From NCBI GenBank assembly GCA_001797675.1, contig MGQB01000023.1:186001-250000 (forward strand): 64,000 bases of DNA. Direction: 5' to 3'. The notes under the pieces were generated by a model. The model was not told where the DNA came from and made no database searches. It saw nothing but the letters and a program-made list of their open reading frames with translations. The stretch is from Deltaproteobacteria bacterium RBG_13_43_22 (lineage in GTDB: Bacteria > Desulfobacterota > RBG-13-43-22). Positions 20,686 to 29,535 of the stretch are shown here, piece after piece; the first letter of the stretch is position 1, and every line of letters begins with the position of its first letter. Position numbers and translations under genes: made by a program.

Positions 20686-21699
20686 ATGACGGGAATCGAC
20701 AGAAACAATTCCATAACGGATGTAAAGGGGATACTGGTCGGTCATTATACCGATCCTGAGGCGGCCAGCGGTGTGACAGTGATTTTATGTCCTGGGGGGG
20801 CAACAGCCGGGGTTGATGTGCGGGGTTCGGCTCCGGGTACTCGTGAGACCGATCTTTTAAAACCTCTGAATTTGGTGGAAAAGGTTCAGGCCGTTGTTCT
20901 GACCGGCGGTTCTGTTTATGGACTGGCCACCTGTGACGGGGTGGTCAGATGGCTGGAAAAAAAGGGCTGGGGATTTCCCTTAATGGAGGGACATGTGGCC
21001 CCGATTGTACCGGGTGCGGCCTTGTTTGATCTGGGCCGGGGGAAAGATTTTATTCCTCCCATCAACCCGGACTGGGGAAGGAAGGCCTGTGAAACCGCTG
21101 AAGACACAACGTTTCCCCTGGGTTCGGTCGGTGCCGGTACCGGTGCCCTCTCTGGGGGCATCAAAGGCGGCCTGGGTACGGCTAGTGAGATTCTCGATAC
21201 AGATATAAGGGTGGCCGCCCTGGTGGCCGTCAACTCCCTGGGTTCGGTTATCGATCCAATGACCGGCCGTCCTTGGGAAATCAGACTTGAGAGGGAAGGA
21301 GAATTCGGGGAACCCGGGAAAAGATCGGTGAAGCTGCCCGATACTCCCCTACCCCAACCTCCGTCCAATACGACTATCGGGGTTGTAGCCACTGATGCGG
21401 TTCTGAGTAAAGCCCAGGCACAAAAAGTGGCTCAGATGGCTCAAGATGGATTGGCCAGGGCCATACGGCCGGCCCACACCATGTTTGACGGAGATACCAT
21501 CTTTTGCCTGGCAACCAACAAGCGCCAGCTTCCGGACATCGAAAGCTTCTTCGCCGCCCCAAAGGCCCAAGCCCTGAATGCAATCGGCCGGGCCGCAGCC
21601 GATTGCCTGACCAGGGCCATTATCAGGGGAATTATCGAGGCAACGAGCCTGGGTCTGATGACGGCCTTTAGAGATCTGGAAGGGAAAATATCGAATTAG
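20686..21699 (+). CDS. P1 family peptidase (DmpA/NylC-type N-terminal nucleophile hydrolase)
   Basis: This is a self-processing aminopeptidase or amidohydrolase of the DmpA/BapA/NylC family (peptidase S58). The N-terminal ITDVKGILVGHYTDPEAASGVTV and VLTGGSVYGLAT are signature stretches, as are GSVGAGTGALSGGIKGGLG and LVAVNSLGSVIDP. The likely autocleavage site is Asn228-Thr229 in SNTTIGVVATDA, making Thr229 the nucleophile as in NylC. An in-frame TTG at 20668 exists, but AAGGGG placed 8 bases before the ATG at 20686 marks the start. There is no signal peptide. The substrate is unknown; these enzymes cleave N-terminal amino acids, beta-peptides or cyclic amides. Confidence 0.9.
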   Translation: MTGIDRNNSITDVKGILVGHYTDPEAASGVTVILCPGGATAGVDVRGSAPGTRETDLLKPLNLVEKVQAVVLTGGSVYGLATCDGVVRWLEKKGWGFPLMEGHVAPIVPGAALFDLGRGKDFIPPINPDWGRKACETAEDTTFPLGSVGAGTGALSGGIKGGLGTASEILDTDIRVAALVAVNSLGSVIDPMTGRPWEIRLEREGEFGEPGKRSVKLPDTPLPQPPSNTTIGVVATDAVLSKAQAQKVAQMAQDGLARAIRPAHTMFDGDTIFCLATNKRQLPDIESFFAAPKAQALNAIGRAAADCLTRAIIRGIIEATSLGLMTAFRDLEGKISN

Positions 21700-21832
21700 A
21701 TCCTAACCAAACATATTTGAAATTTAGATGGTTAGGGGTCTTGTATTTTTGAAGTTGTCCACCAATCGGCCATGACCTTCTTTCCCGGGCCCAAATTGGA
21801 ACATCGGTTTTAATTTACAAGAATCTAATCGA

Positions 21833-23452
21833 CTAATCGAATCCGGGAGCACGGCCCGGAATATCCCCTTTAGGAGCGGGAGGGAATTCAAAAGTCGTTG
21901 CCTTCCTAAGAGAAAAGTTCAATCCCTGTCTCTTGGCCGTTTCCAAATAAGAACCTTTGGCCAGCCTTATAGCTCCCATTGGGGAAACGACAATAGCGGA
22001 TTGATTCTGTACCGGACAATAGTGCTCGCAGTAGCCGCATCCGGTGCAGCGTTCCTCTTTCACTTCGGGGACCGGTACTGGATTTCCTGCCTCAAAACGG
22101 AATTCCACGGCCTTAAAGGGACAAACCTCGTCACAGACCATACAGCCTTTTTTATGTTCCCAGGCCAGGCATTTCTCCTTATAGATAACCGCTGTGCCGG
22201 TTTTGGCCCAGAATCTTTCCTTCGGTGTTAAAAAAGAAATGGCCCCGGTTGGGCAGACCAGGCTGCACTGGCGGCAATCGGGGATGCAGTAACCTCTTCT
22301 TGGAGTTAAGGCCGGGCTGAAAAGACTCATTAATCCAGCCTCAAACCAGATAGGCTGAAGCGTATTGGTGGGGCAGGCCACCATACATTCACCGCAGCGG
22401 ACACACCGGGAAAGGAATTCCATTTCGGGCAGAGCAGCCGGCGGCCGGAGAAGTCCCGGCGGTGCGACTTTACCCGGTCCGGCCTTTCCACTGGGACTCG
22501 CCAAACCGGTAAGACCGGATACCGCCGTTAGGGCACCTGCAAGTCCGGCAAGAATAAAACGCCTTCGGTCGGGGAAAAAACCATCCGGCTGGCTCGCTTT
22601 TCCAGACCAAAGAACAGGAAAAGAGACCGCTCTTTCCGGACATATTTCCTCACAAGACCGGCAGACAATACACTCCCCATGCTTGGTGGTGATCGGAGAC
22701 TCCAATTCAATAGCCTCCATCGGACAGACCCTGGCACATTTGCCGCAATGGGTGCAGGCCGAAGTGACCTGGCGTCCTATCAGAGGTCGTATTGAACAAA
22801 GGGCCAGAAGGGCACCGGAAGGGCAAAGGGTTCGGCACCAGAAACGAGGCGAATAGTGTTCCAACAAAAAAAGGGCAAGAAAAAAAGCAAGGATGAAGAA
22901 CTGGGTGGAGAATCGCGGTGAGGCAATCTGAAGAAAGGCGATCGAGTTCATATTGAACTGCTCGGCCAGAGGACGGAGAATCAGAAGACCCCGTTCCGCC
23001 AAAAAGGCCAGGATCGGATAAATGAAAAGACCGTAAAAACGGGTTATCAGGGAAAGGGGTGAGGCCCAAAACACCCAGGAAACGCCTAAAATTGCGCTGC
23101 CGAACAGAAAGGCAAGAAGGAGGTATTTAAGAAAATTTAAATTTGTGGAAGATACTCTTTTTCCTGCGGTGCTCCGGTTGAATTTTTCCCATAATTCAAG
23201 AGTGGTTCCCATAGGACACACATGACTGCAAAATACGCGTCCCATCATTATGGTTGCCCCCAAAACAATCAATACCGGCAGAAAAGCAAGGAGCAGAATC
23301 CTGGCGCTTAAAACCGTGAAGACCGTCAGGGCCGGATCCATTCGCAGGAAAAGATCCACGGGCCAGGAAGACGATGAAAAAGAGAGGGCTGCAAACAGCA
23401 AAAAAAGAAACAAAAAAAGCGAAAAAAGCTGGATGATTCGTCGGAATGACAT
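21833..23452 (-). CDS. Membrane polyferredoxin (NapH/NosR-like 4Fe-4S protein)
   Basis: This is a 539-residue integral membrane electron carrier. Hydrophobic helices cover residues 5-25, 43-66, about 110-130, 140-155 and 182-197. A NapH-type cluster CSHVCPMGTTLE (about 74) lies between the helices, and a CRTLCPSGAL lies near 210. Then come ferredoxin clusters CTHCGKCARVCP, CIVCRSCEEICP, CVRCGECMVACP, CIPDCRQCSLVCP, CMVCDEVCP and CTGCGYCEHYCP. Such proteins move electrons between quinol or periplasmic donors and soluble partners. The start ATG overlaps the stop of the DUF362 gene (TAATG), so the two form an operon. The physiological partner is unknown. Confidence 0.88.
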   Translation of the reverse strand: MSFRRIIQLFSLFLFLFLLFAALSFSSSSWPVDLFLRMDPALTVFTVLSARILLLAFLPVLIVLGATIMMGRVFCSHVCPMGTTLELWEKFNRSTAGKRVSSTNLNFLKYLLLAFLFGSAILGVSWVFWASPLSLITRFYGLFIYPILAFLAERGLLILRPLAEQFNMNSIAFLQIASPRFSTQFFILAFFLALFLLEHYSPRFWCRTLCPSGALLALCSIRPLIGRQVTSACTHCGKCARVCPMEAIELESPITTKHGECIVCRSCEEICPERAVSFPVLWSGKASQPDGFFPDRRRFILAGLAGALTAVSGLTGLASPSGKAGPGKVAPPGLLRPPAALPEMEFLSRCVRCGECMVACPTNTLQPIWFEAGLMSLFSPALTPRRGYCIPDCRQCSLVCPTGAISFLTPKERFWAKTGTAVIYKEKCLAWEHKKGCMVCDEVCPFKAVEFRFEAGNPVPVPEVKEERCTGCGYCEHYCPVQNQSAIVVSPMGAIRLAKGSYLETAKRQGLNFSLRKATTFEFPPAPKGDIPGRAPGFD

Positions 23453-24381
23453 TACAGGATGGTCTTTTTGATATTCAGGTTTTGGATATCCATTCTCCCG
23501 AGTCCCCGTTCGTGGGCCTCACGAATGTGAGCCACCTGGGAAGGTTTGTAATGCTGGTCATACCATTCAAAGCTGGAAACGGTGAAGGCATCCGCAGCGA
23601 CCATGTCCCTGGAGGCGATCACGGTATTTTCCTTTAAAACCTTCCCCGGTCCATGGGGGCCATTGGTGGAAAGGACCCTGGTTGCGTCGATCACCGTGAG
23701 ATGGGCCTTCAGGACTGAACAGATATCAACAACGCAGGTGCTAATACCGCGGATATGCATGGTCCTCCGGTCATAGACCAATCCCATCATGCCTTTCATG
23801 GCCAGACTGACCCCTGTCGCGGAATGGGATTTGGCCACCGGAGCGGCGATAAGGACATCGCTTTTCAAGACGGCCTTCATGACATCGGTTGAACTCATTC
23901 TTTTTCCGCCCGGGATTTTGACTTCACTAAAAAGAGGGGCGTCGTCGATGGTCTGAACTATATTTTTGATTACGGAATTACAGATTGCTCTGATCCCTGA
24001 ATTTTCAAGACATCTTTCAGCATTATCCAGGGTATTATCCAGAACCAGGATACTGGAGGCCCCTGCTTCCTTGCACAGGACGACCAATTCTCTGACCACT
24101 TCTGGATGGGTGTTCGAGGCCCTTTCGGGTGGTGAGGAAAAGCTCATATTCGGCTTGATCACCACCCGTTGGCCGGGTTTTACAAAATGTTTCATACCGC
24201 CCAAAAGCTCAACCGCAGCCCTGGTGGCCGGGCCCGGCGCCCCTTTAACGACGGAAATATCCGGAATCGGGTCGGCAAAAATTCGGCGGGGAAGAAACAA
24301 TCCCACACCGCTTGCGGCCCCGATTGCACCCGCTATTTGATATCTTAAAAAATTCCTTCGAGTAATGAAATGTGCATCCAC
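23452..24381 (-). CDS. DUF362 domain protein with Tat signal
   Basis: A DUF362 protein exported by Tat, with signal ITRRNFLRYQIAGAIGAASGVG near the N-terminus. The domain shows VVIKPNMSF, LVLDNTLDNAERC, LIAAPVAKSHSATGVSLAMKGMMGLVYDR and IDATRVLSTNGPHGPG. Family members coordinate clusters or metals, but the enzymatic role is unproven. The frame is open to a TTG at 24405. A GTG at 24381 with GGGGG 7 bases upstream is the more likely start and puts the twin-arginine motif near residue 7. It is translationally coupled to the downstream polyferredoxin, which suggests an exported redox module. Confidence 0.85.
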   Translation of the reverse strand: MDAHFITRRNFLRYQIAGAIGAASGVGLFLPRRIFADPIPDISVVKGAPGPATRAAVELLGGMKHFVKPGQRVVIKPNMSFSSPPERASNTHPEVVRELVVLCKEAGASSILVLDNTLDNAERCLENSGIRAICNSVIKNIVQTIDDAPLFSEVKIPGGKRMSSTDVMKAVLKSDVLIAAPVAKSHSATGVSLAMKGMMGLVYDRRTMHIRGISTCVVDICSVLKAHLTVIDATRVLSTNGPHGPGKVLKENTVIASRDMVAADAFTVSSFEWYDQHYKPSQVAHIREAHERGLGRMDIQNLNIKKTIL

Positions 24382-24456
24382 AAAGAAGCCCCCAGACAGA
24401 TCCAATTAGTAACAACAATAATACACCCAAAATGGAGTCCTGGGAAGGTAAATTAT

Positions 24457-25203
24457 TTATCTACGAAAAGATGAAGGCAAATATTCGAGTCGGACATGGC
24501 TCAGGGCATGGAAGATATTGCCTCTGATTTTCGGATTGCGGGCATAGAAGGCGGACAAGAATTCTTTGATTTCTTTGCGGGAAGAATTCCGGGCGCTGGG
24601 ACAGGGATTCGGTATTTCTGGCAGACCCCTCCTTCTGGTAAAATGTTTAATCCTGTTTTCTTCCAAAAGTGCCAGGGGGCGAATGATAGTCAAACGGCCT
24701 TTAAACAAGGATTGCTTGGGAAGCATGGTGCTGAGTTCCCCGCTGAAAAACATATTTAAAAACAGGGTTTCAATAATATCATCTTTATTGTGTCCGAAAG
24801 CAATCTTGGTAAATTGCAAAGTTTTAGAGAGCTCGAAAAGATGTTTCCGCCGCAGCCAGGAACATAAAAAACAAGGATTTTCCTTATTTCCCGGGCCATG
24901 GGCCCTTATCCCATAATCGGTTTTCTCCATATAAAACGGAACGCCCATTTCCTGACAACTCTGTTCTATTAAATGAGGTTGGGTCCCTTCAAAGCCCATA
25001 TCCAAATGAACGGCCAGCAAATCATAGCGGATGGGTATCCAGTGAAGGCGTTCTTTGAGCATATAGAGCAGGGCCAGGCTGTCTTTCCCCCCGGAGACGG
25101 CTACGGCCAGCCGATCCCCGTTTTCAATCATATCAAACTCCCGGATGGCTTTACCCAGGAGTCCTTGAACTTTTTTGTCGGCGACGGATATGGATTGGAT
25201 CAT
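24457..25203 (-). CDS. TtcA-like PP-loop ATPase (tRNA 2-thiolation family)
   Basis: An adenylating PP-loop enzyme resembling TtcA, which inserts sulfur at tRNA cytidine 32 using an iron-sulfur cluster. The PP-loop motif AVSGGKDSLALLYML is at about residues 33-47. CFLCSWLRRKHLF (about 111-123) supplies the CxxC pair, and FGHNKDDIIETLFLNMFFSG follows. A third cysteine is in IPNPCPSARNSSRKEI. The length of 248 is typical for bacterial TtcA relatives. It stands upstream of the DUF362 gene on the same strand with a 50-base gap. TtcA proper or a paralogue with another substrate are both possible. Confidence 0.82.
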   Translation of the reverse strand: MIQSISVADKKVQGLLGKAIREFDMIENGDRLAVAVSGGKDSLALLYMLKERLHWIPIRYDLLAVHLDMGFEGTQPHLIEQSCQEMGVPFYMEKTDYGIRAHGPGNKENPCFLCSWLRRKHLFELSKTLQFTKIAFGHNKDDIIETLFLNMFFSGELSTMLPKQSLFKGRLTIIRPLALLEENRIKHFTRRRGLPEIPNPCPSARNSSRKEIKEFLSAFYARNPKIRGNIFHALSHVRLEYLPSSFRR

Positions 25204-25247
25204 GGAAGTTCTACCATCCTGTAGTGAAAAAAGTTAATTGCATAACA

Positions 25248-25303
25248 GGATTCAAGGGGTCCAGGGGGCAGGAAAAGGCCAAGAAACTAAAACCCTTGAA
25301 TCC
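25248..25303. repeat. Inverted repeat, GGATTCAAGG family
   Basis: GGATTCAAGGGGT (25248-25260) and AACCCTTGAATCC (25291-25303) form a stem of about 12 bp. The same GGATTCAAGG unit recurs at about 50719 and 50745. No gene lies in the surrounding 280 bases. Confidence 0.6.
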
Positions 25304-25377
25304 TTGAAACCCGTCTTCGTATAAAACCCTTATGCTCGCTCGGAGCCAACGCCGCGAAACATTGAAATAAATTTCGC

Positions 25378-25405
25378 CGAACACCGAACACTTAACGACG
25401 AACGG
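25378..25405. repeat. Heptamer tandem array (CGAACAC type)
   Basis: Four consecutive 7-base units: CGAACAC, CGAACAC, TTAACGA, CGAACGG. They belong to the 7-bp-period repeats seen in several intergenic regions of this window. Confidence 0.6.
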
Positions 25406-25485
25406 TATTTTTAAACTTAATATTCCCGGAGCACAAAACTGTCAAGAAGGAACTCTTTCTCGGTCTGAAAGGATCATTCTTTTTC

Positions 25486-25514
25486 TTGACCGAAACCATG
25501 AACAATGCTAATTT
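25486..25514 (+). promoter_or_regulatory. Sigma70-like promoter of the TRAP operon
   Basis: TTGACC (25486-25491), a 17-base spacer and TAATTT (25509-25514). Transcription would begin at about 25521-25522, essentially at the preferred ATG of the first gene, so the mRNA may be leaderless. Confidence 0.4.
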
Positions 25515-25521
25515 TGGGTTA

Positions 25522-26409
25522 ATGAAATTATTGCATCCATCAAAAATCCTTTTTATCCAAGCCCTCCTTGCCCTCCTTTGTGTATCTCTGGCCGGTTGTT
25601 TTTCCAGCCGGCAGATGATTACCGATAGTGCCGTCGGCCTTTTTCAGGAATTAGCCCTGTCCGTCAACCGGCAATCGGATGTAGCCTTGGTCCGTCAAGG
25701 GATCCCGTCCTATTTACTCCTAATTGATGGGATAATTCAGGCCAATCCCGGGAATCCGGACCTTCTCCTGGCCGCTGCCCAGGCATATGCCTCTTATGCT
25801 TCGCTCTTGGAGGAAGAAGACACAACCCGAACCGCTCAATTGATTCAAAAAGCCAAAATCTATGCCATAAAAGCCCTGGAACAAAATCCCCTGTTTAAAG
25901 GGGCCCCTGAAAATTCTCTCGACCTCTTTAAGAAGCAAATGGAAAAATCCGAGAAAAGCCATGTCCCTCTCCTCTTCGGGGTGGGGAATATTTGGGGAAC
26001 CTGGATTGCCCAGGGCCCTGATTCGGTGGAAGGGATGGCCGATCTCCCCAAAGTGGAAGTCTTGATGGACCGGGTTTTACAACTCGACCCTGGTTATTAT
26101 TACGGCGGTCCCCATCTTTTTAAAGGGATATTGCTTTCCGCCCGGCCTGTCCAATATGGTGGAGACCTGAAAAAGGCCGAAACCCATTTTCAACAAGCCC
26201 TGAACTATTCTCAGGGCAAGTTCCTGATGACCTACATTTTCTATGCCCAATATTATGCCAAACAGCGCCTGGATCGGGATCTTTTCGTCAAAACGTTGAA
26301 CCAGGTACTTTCCACTCCACCCGAGATAGAGCCGGAACTGACTTTGATCAACACCCTGGCCCATGAAAAGGCAAAAAAGTTGTTAAGCGAAGTGGACGAA
26401 TATTTTTAG
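25522..26409 (+). CDS. TRAP transporter TatT component family lipoprotein
   Basis: This is a periplasmic lipoprotein of the TRAP-T (TatT/Tp0956-like) family that forms a TPR-like platform with the substrate-binding protein. A lipoprotein signal with lipobox SLAGC ends near residue 26. The mature protein is helical with repeats such as PDLLLAAAQAYASYASLLEEE and LDLFKKQMEKSEKSHVPLLFGVGNIWGTWIA, a family signature. Its C-terminal part has the TPR-like GGDLKKAETHFQQALNYS. Possible starts are 25486 (TTG), 25498 (ATG) and 25522 (ATG). The last is chosen because it gives a compact signal peptide and because the first two lie inside a putative promoter. It leads the TRAP operon. Confidence 0.85.
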   Translation: MKLLHPSKILFIQALLALLCVSLAGCFSSRQMITDSAVGLFQELALSVNRQSDVALVRQGIPSYLLLIDGIIQANPGNPDLLLAAAQAYASYASLLEEEDTTRTAQLIQKAKIYAIKALEQNPLFKGAPENSLDLFKKQMEKSEKSHVPLLFGVGNIWGTWIAQGPDSVEGMADLPKVEVLMDRVLQLDPGYYYGGPHLFKGILLSARPVQYGGDLKKAETHFQQALNYSQGKFLMTYIFYAQYYAKQRLDRDLFVKTLNQVLSTPPEIEPELTLINTLAHEKAKKLLSEVDEYF

Positions 26410-26419
26410 GGAGGGAACT

Positions 26420-27538
26420 ATGGGAATTCGGATTGTGGATTGCCGATTTCGGAATAACTGGTATTGGATTGTTAATAAAAAATTTTGGACTTCCCTTTTT
26501 CTCTTACCATCCACCAGACACTTGTCATGGGCACGTTTCCCCCTGCTTTTTTCATTGGTTCTGTTATTTTTATTAGCTCTTTTTCCTAATTCATCTTCAG
26601 CCGAAAAGGTGATACTGAAAATAGGCACTTTGGCCCCGGAAGGGAGTTCTTGGGTCAAGGCCTTTCGGGATATCAATCGGGAGATCGGGCAAAAAACCGG
26701 GGGTCAAGTGACAATACGGATTTTTCCCGGAGGAGTCCTTGGCGACGAAGAGGATATGTTGCGTAAAATTAAGGTGGGCCAAATCCAGGGAGGATTCTTC
26801 ACCGGCGGTGGCCTTGGACTGATTTTTAAAGATATAAAAATCCTGGTCATCCCCTCTCTTTTTGAAAATTACCAAGAAGTGGATGCCCTTATGGCCAAGA
26901 TGAGCGGATACTTTGAAAAAGGAATTCTGGATAACGGCTTTAAAATCATGGGCTGGGGGGAATCGGGATTTATTTATCTGTTTTCTAAACTGCCCATTAA
27001 AAATGCCGCTGATCTTCGTAAAGGAAAGGTCTGGATCTGGGAAGATACGGCTATCGGCCGGGCGGTCTTTAAAGAATTGGGGATCAATGCTATTCCTCTG
27101 GGAATCCCCGATGTCCTGGTCTCCCTCCAGACCGGGATGATCGATACCGTTTACGCCTCACCGGCGGCGGCCATCTCGATGCAATGGTTTACCCGGGTTT
27201 CCTATATGACCAACGTGCCCCTTTCCTATTCGGTAGGAGCTGCAGTTTTGCAAAAATCGGCCTTTGAAAAGATCCCTCCCCCCTTACGGGCAACGGTGGA
27301 AGAGATCTTTCAGCGTCATCTGGTCCTGCTTAAAGAAAATGTCCGCAAAGAAGATCAAAAAGCCATAAGCGTTCTTACCAAGCAAGGAATCAAACTGGTA
27401 TCGCCATCCCCTAAAGATGTGAAAGAAATGCAGGCTCTTAGCCTTAAAGGAGTGGATACCCTTGGGGAAGATGTTTTTTCCAAAAAAACCCTGGCTGAGG
27501 CCAAGGCCTTACTGAAAACCCTTCGCAAAGAAAATTGA
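26420..27538 (+). CDS. dctP: TRAP transporter substrate-binding protein DctP
   Basis: This is the periplasmic solute receptor of a TRAP transporter, probably for an organic acid. After the signal segment (PLLFSLVLLFLLALFPNSSSAEK, about residues 41-63) come KIGTLAPEGSSWVKAF, VTIRIFPGGVLGDEEDMLRKIKVGQIQGGF and the DctP signature around KVWIWEDTAIGRAVFKELG...PLGIPDVLVSLQTGMIDTVYA. AGGGAGGG precedes the ATG. The first 40 residues before the signal are unusual: they are partly encoded by a heptamer repeat (26425-26452), so the real start may be further in. The stop overlaps the dctQ start. Confidence 0.93.
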   Translation: MGIRIVDCRFRNNWYWIVNKKFWTSLFLLPSTRHLSWARFPLLFSLVLLFLLALFPNSSSAEKVILKIGTLAPEGSSWVKAFRDINREIGQKTGGQVTIRIFPGGVLGDEEDMLRKIKVGQIQGGFFTGGGLGLIFKDIKILVIPSLFENYQEVDALMAKMSGYFEKGILDNGFKIMGWGESGFIYLFSKLPIKNAADLRKGKVWIWEDTAIGRAVFKELGINAIPLGIPDVLVSLQTGMIDTVYASPAAAISMQWFTRVSYMTNVPLSYSVGAAVLQKSAFEKIPPPLRATVEEIFQRHLVLLKENVRKEDQKAISVLTKQGIKLVSPSPKDVKEMQALSLKGVDTLGEDVFSKKTLAEAKALLKTLRKEN

Positions 27539-28068
27539 TGCCCTCTTCTCCATCAGCCTGGAAAAGGATCTCCTTATTTTTGAATCGGCTGGAAGAAATC
27601 CTGTTGGGCTCCTTTCTGATCTTAATGGTCCTCTTGGGATTTCTTCAGATTCTTTTCCGCAATGTCATTTCTGTTGGACTTTACTGGATTGATCCCCTTA
27701 TGCGTCATATGGTCCTTTGGCTGGCCCTGCTCGGGGCCTCAGTTGCCACTCGGGAAAATCGGCACATCTCGATCGATCTCCTTTCCGAGAAATTAGGACA
27801 TAAAAATCGCTCATACCTTCAGGGCGGCATAAATTTTTTTGCCGCTGCGATCTGCCTGATTTTGGTCTGGCCGGCAATCCGGTTTGTTCAAGAAGAATAT
27901 GAAGTGGGGAAAATCCTGGCCTTTAACATCCCGATCTGGGCTTCTCAATCGGTCATCCCGCTCATGCTAACCGTCCTGGGTCTTCGGTTCCTGAGCAAAA
28001 CCTGGAACGCTTTTACCCGCCGGAGAGAATTTTTGTCCTCCGAGCAATCCAATACTACTCGAATATGA
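27538..28068 (+). CDS. dctQ: TRAP transporter small permease DctQ
   Basis: This is the small membrane subunit, with four hydrophobic helices at about residues 20-42, 54-70, 92-112 and 130-150. The signature YWIDPLMRHMVLWLALLGASVATRENRHISIDLL is characteristic. The ATG at 27538 overlaps the dctP stop codon (TGATG), indicating translational coupling; the TTG three bases earlier is less likely. Confidence 0.92.
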   Translation: MPSSPSAWKRISLFLNRLEEILLGSFLILMVLLGFLQILFRNVISVGLYWIDPLMRHMVLWLALLGASVATRENRHISIDLLSEKLGHKNRSYLQGGINFFAAAICLILVWPAIRFVQEEYEVGKILAFNIPIWASQSVIPLMLTVLGLRFLSKTWNAFTRRREFLSSEQSNTTRI

Positions 28069-28117
28069 GAAAATTTACTCCGAACCCAGAACACGTTTTT
28101 TGCCTTCAGGAAAAGAC

Positions 28118-29374
28118 ATGGGCCTGATCTCCTCCCTTCTAACCGTTTTTCTGGCCCTTATCGGCACACCCCTGTTCATCGTTATCGCCTTTAGCGGTCT
28201 TATCTTTTTATTTATCAACGGAATTGATTTGACCGCAATGGTCATTGAACTCTACAAGCTGGCCCATACCCCGATGTTAGTGGCCCTTCCCCTCTTTTCC
28301 CTGGCCGGCTATATCCTGGCCGGGAGCAAGGCCCCGGATCGCCTAGTCCGCCTTTCCAATGCCCTACTGGGCTGGCTGCCCGGGGGGTTGGCGGTCATCG
28401 CTTTGGGCGTTTCCGCTATATTTACCGCCATGACCGGGGCTACGGGTTTGACCATCATCGCCATGGGCGGACTGCTGTTTCCGGCCTTAAAAACCCAAAA
28501 ATATCCGGAAAAATTTTCCCTGGGGCTCTTGACCACTTCCGGAACCCTGGGTCTGCTCTTTCCCCCCAGCCTACCCCTGATCCTTTATGGGGTAGTCGCC
28601 CAAACCAGCATCGATCAACTGTTTCTGGCCGGGATATTACCCGGATTGTTAATGGTCTTTCTTCTTTCCCTGTACAGCAGCTGGAAAGGATTCCAGGCCA
28701 AAGTGGCCCGACCGAGGTTCACCGTTAAAGAGGTGGGCAGGGCCCTTCGGGAATCGATCTGGGAGATCCCCCTGCCCTTTGTTGTGCTGGGCGGCATTTA
28801 TACCGGAATCGTGGCCATCAGCGAAGCGGCGGTTCTGACCGTACTCTATGTTTTGATTATCGAAGTCGGGGTCTATCGGGATATCAAAATACGTGAACTT
28901 TTTCCCATTATCACTAAAAGTTCCATCCTGGTTGGGGGGATCCTGATTATCCTGGGGGTTTCATTCGGGCTGACCAACACCCTGATCAACGAAGAAATCC
29001 CCATGAAGATTCTGGATTTTTTAAAGCTTCATGTCCAAAGCCCGGTGACCTTCCTGATCTGGTTGAACCTGTTTCTTTTGGGGGCCGGCTGCCTCCTCGG
29101 GATGTTTCCGGCCTTGATCATCCTCGTCCCTTTAATCGTTCCCGTGGCCCAGGCTTATGATCTGCATCCGGTACATCTGGGGATCATCCTCCTAACCAAC
29201 CTGGAAATCGGGGCCTCGCTGCCTCCTCTGGGAATCAATCTTTTTATCTCCAGTATCCGTTTTGAACGGCCGGTTCTGGACCTCTACCGGGCTTCCATCC
29301 CTTTTATTTTAATCCTGCTGCTGACCTTGGCCTTGATCACCTATCTGCCGGTCATCAGCCTGTTTTTTTTATAA
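28118..29374 (+). CDS. dctM: TRAP transporter large permease DctM
   Basis: This is the sodium-coupled large permease of the DctM family, with about a dozen hydrophobic helices. Signature stretches are TPMLVALPLFSLAGYILAGSKAPDRLVRLSNALLGWLPGGLAV, FTAMTGATGLTIIAMGGLLFPAL and TSGTLGLLFPPSLPLILYGVVAQTSIDQLFLAGILPG. A later segment, HPVHLGIILLTNLEIGASLPPLGINLFI, completes the pattern. The ATG at 28118 has AGGA 6-7 bases upstream and is preferred to the TTG at 28100. With TatT, DctP and DctQ it completes a four-component system. The downstream malate dehydrogenase gene has its own promoter. Confidence 0.94.
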   Translation: MGLISSLLTVFLALIGTPLFIVIAFSGLIFLFINGIDLTAMVIELYKLAHTPMLVALPLFSLAGYILAGSKAPDRLVRLSNALLGWLPGGLAVIALGVSAIFTAMTGATGLTIIAMGGLLFPALKTQKYPEKFSLGLLTTSGTLGLLFPPSLPLILYGVVAQTSIDQLFLAGILPGLLMVFLLSLYSSWKGFQAKVARPRFTVKEVGRALRESIWEIPLPFVVLGGIYTGIVAISEAAVLTVLYVLIIEVGVYRDIKIRELFPIITKSSILVGGILIILGVSFGLTNTLINEEIPMKILDFLKLHVQSPVTFLIWLNLFLLGAGCLLGMFPALIILVPLIVPVAQAYDLHPVHLGIILLTNLEIGASLPPLGINLFISSIRFERPVLDLYRASIPFILILLLTLALITYLPVISLFFL

Positions 29375-29433
29375 GTCTTCAAACCGACCTTATTCCCCGA
29401 TTTAATAAACCCTGCCTCAGAAATACCTTTTTC

Positions 29434-29462
29434 TTGAACTGGGATTCCTTTTGAAGTATTAT
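29434..29462 (+). promoter_or_regulatory. Sigma70-like promoter of mdh
   Basis: TTGAAC (29434-29439), a 17-base spacer and TATTAT (29457-29462), about 75 bases before the mdh ATG. Confidence 0.5.
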
Positions 29463-29535
29463 ACCCTTATTTTCAAATCATCTAAATCGACGAATCTTGC
29501 TTATATCCCAATCCACACAATAAGGAGAAAAACTG

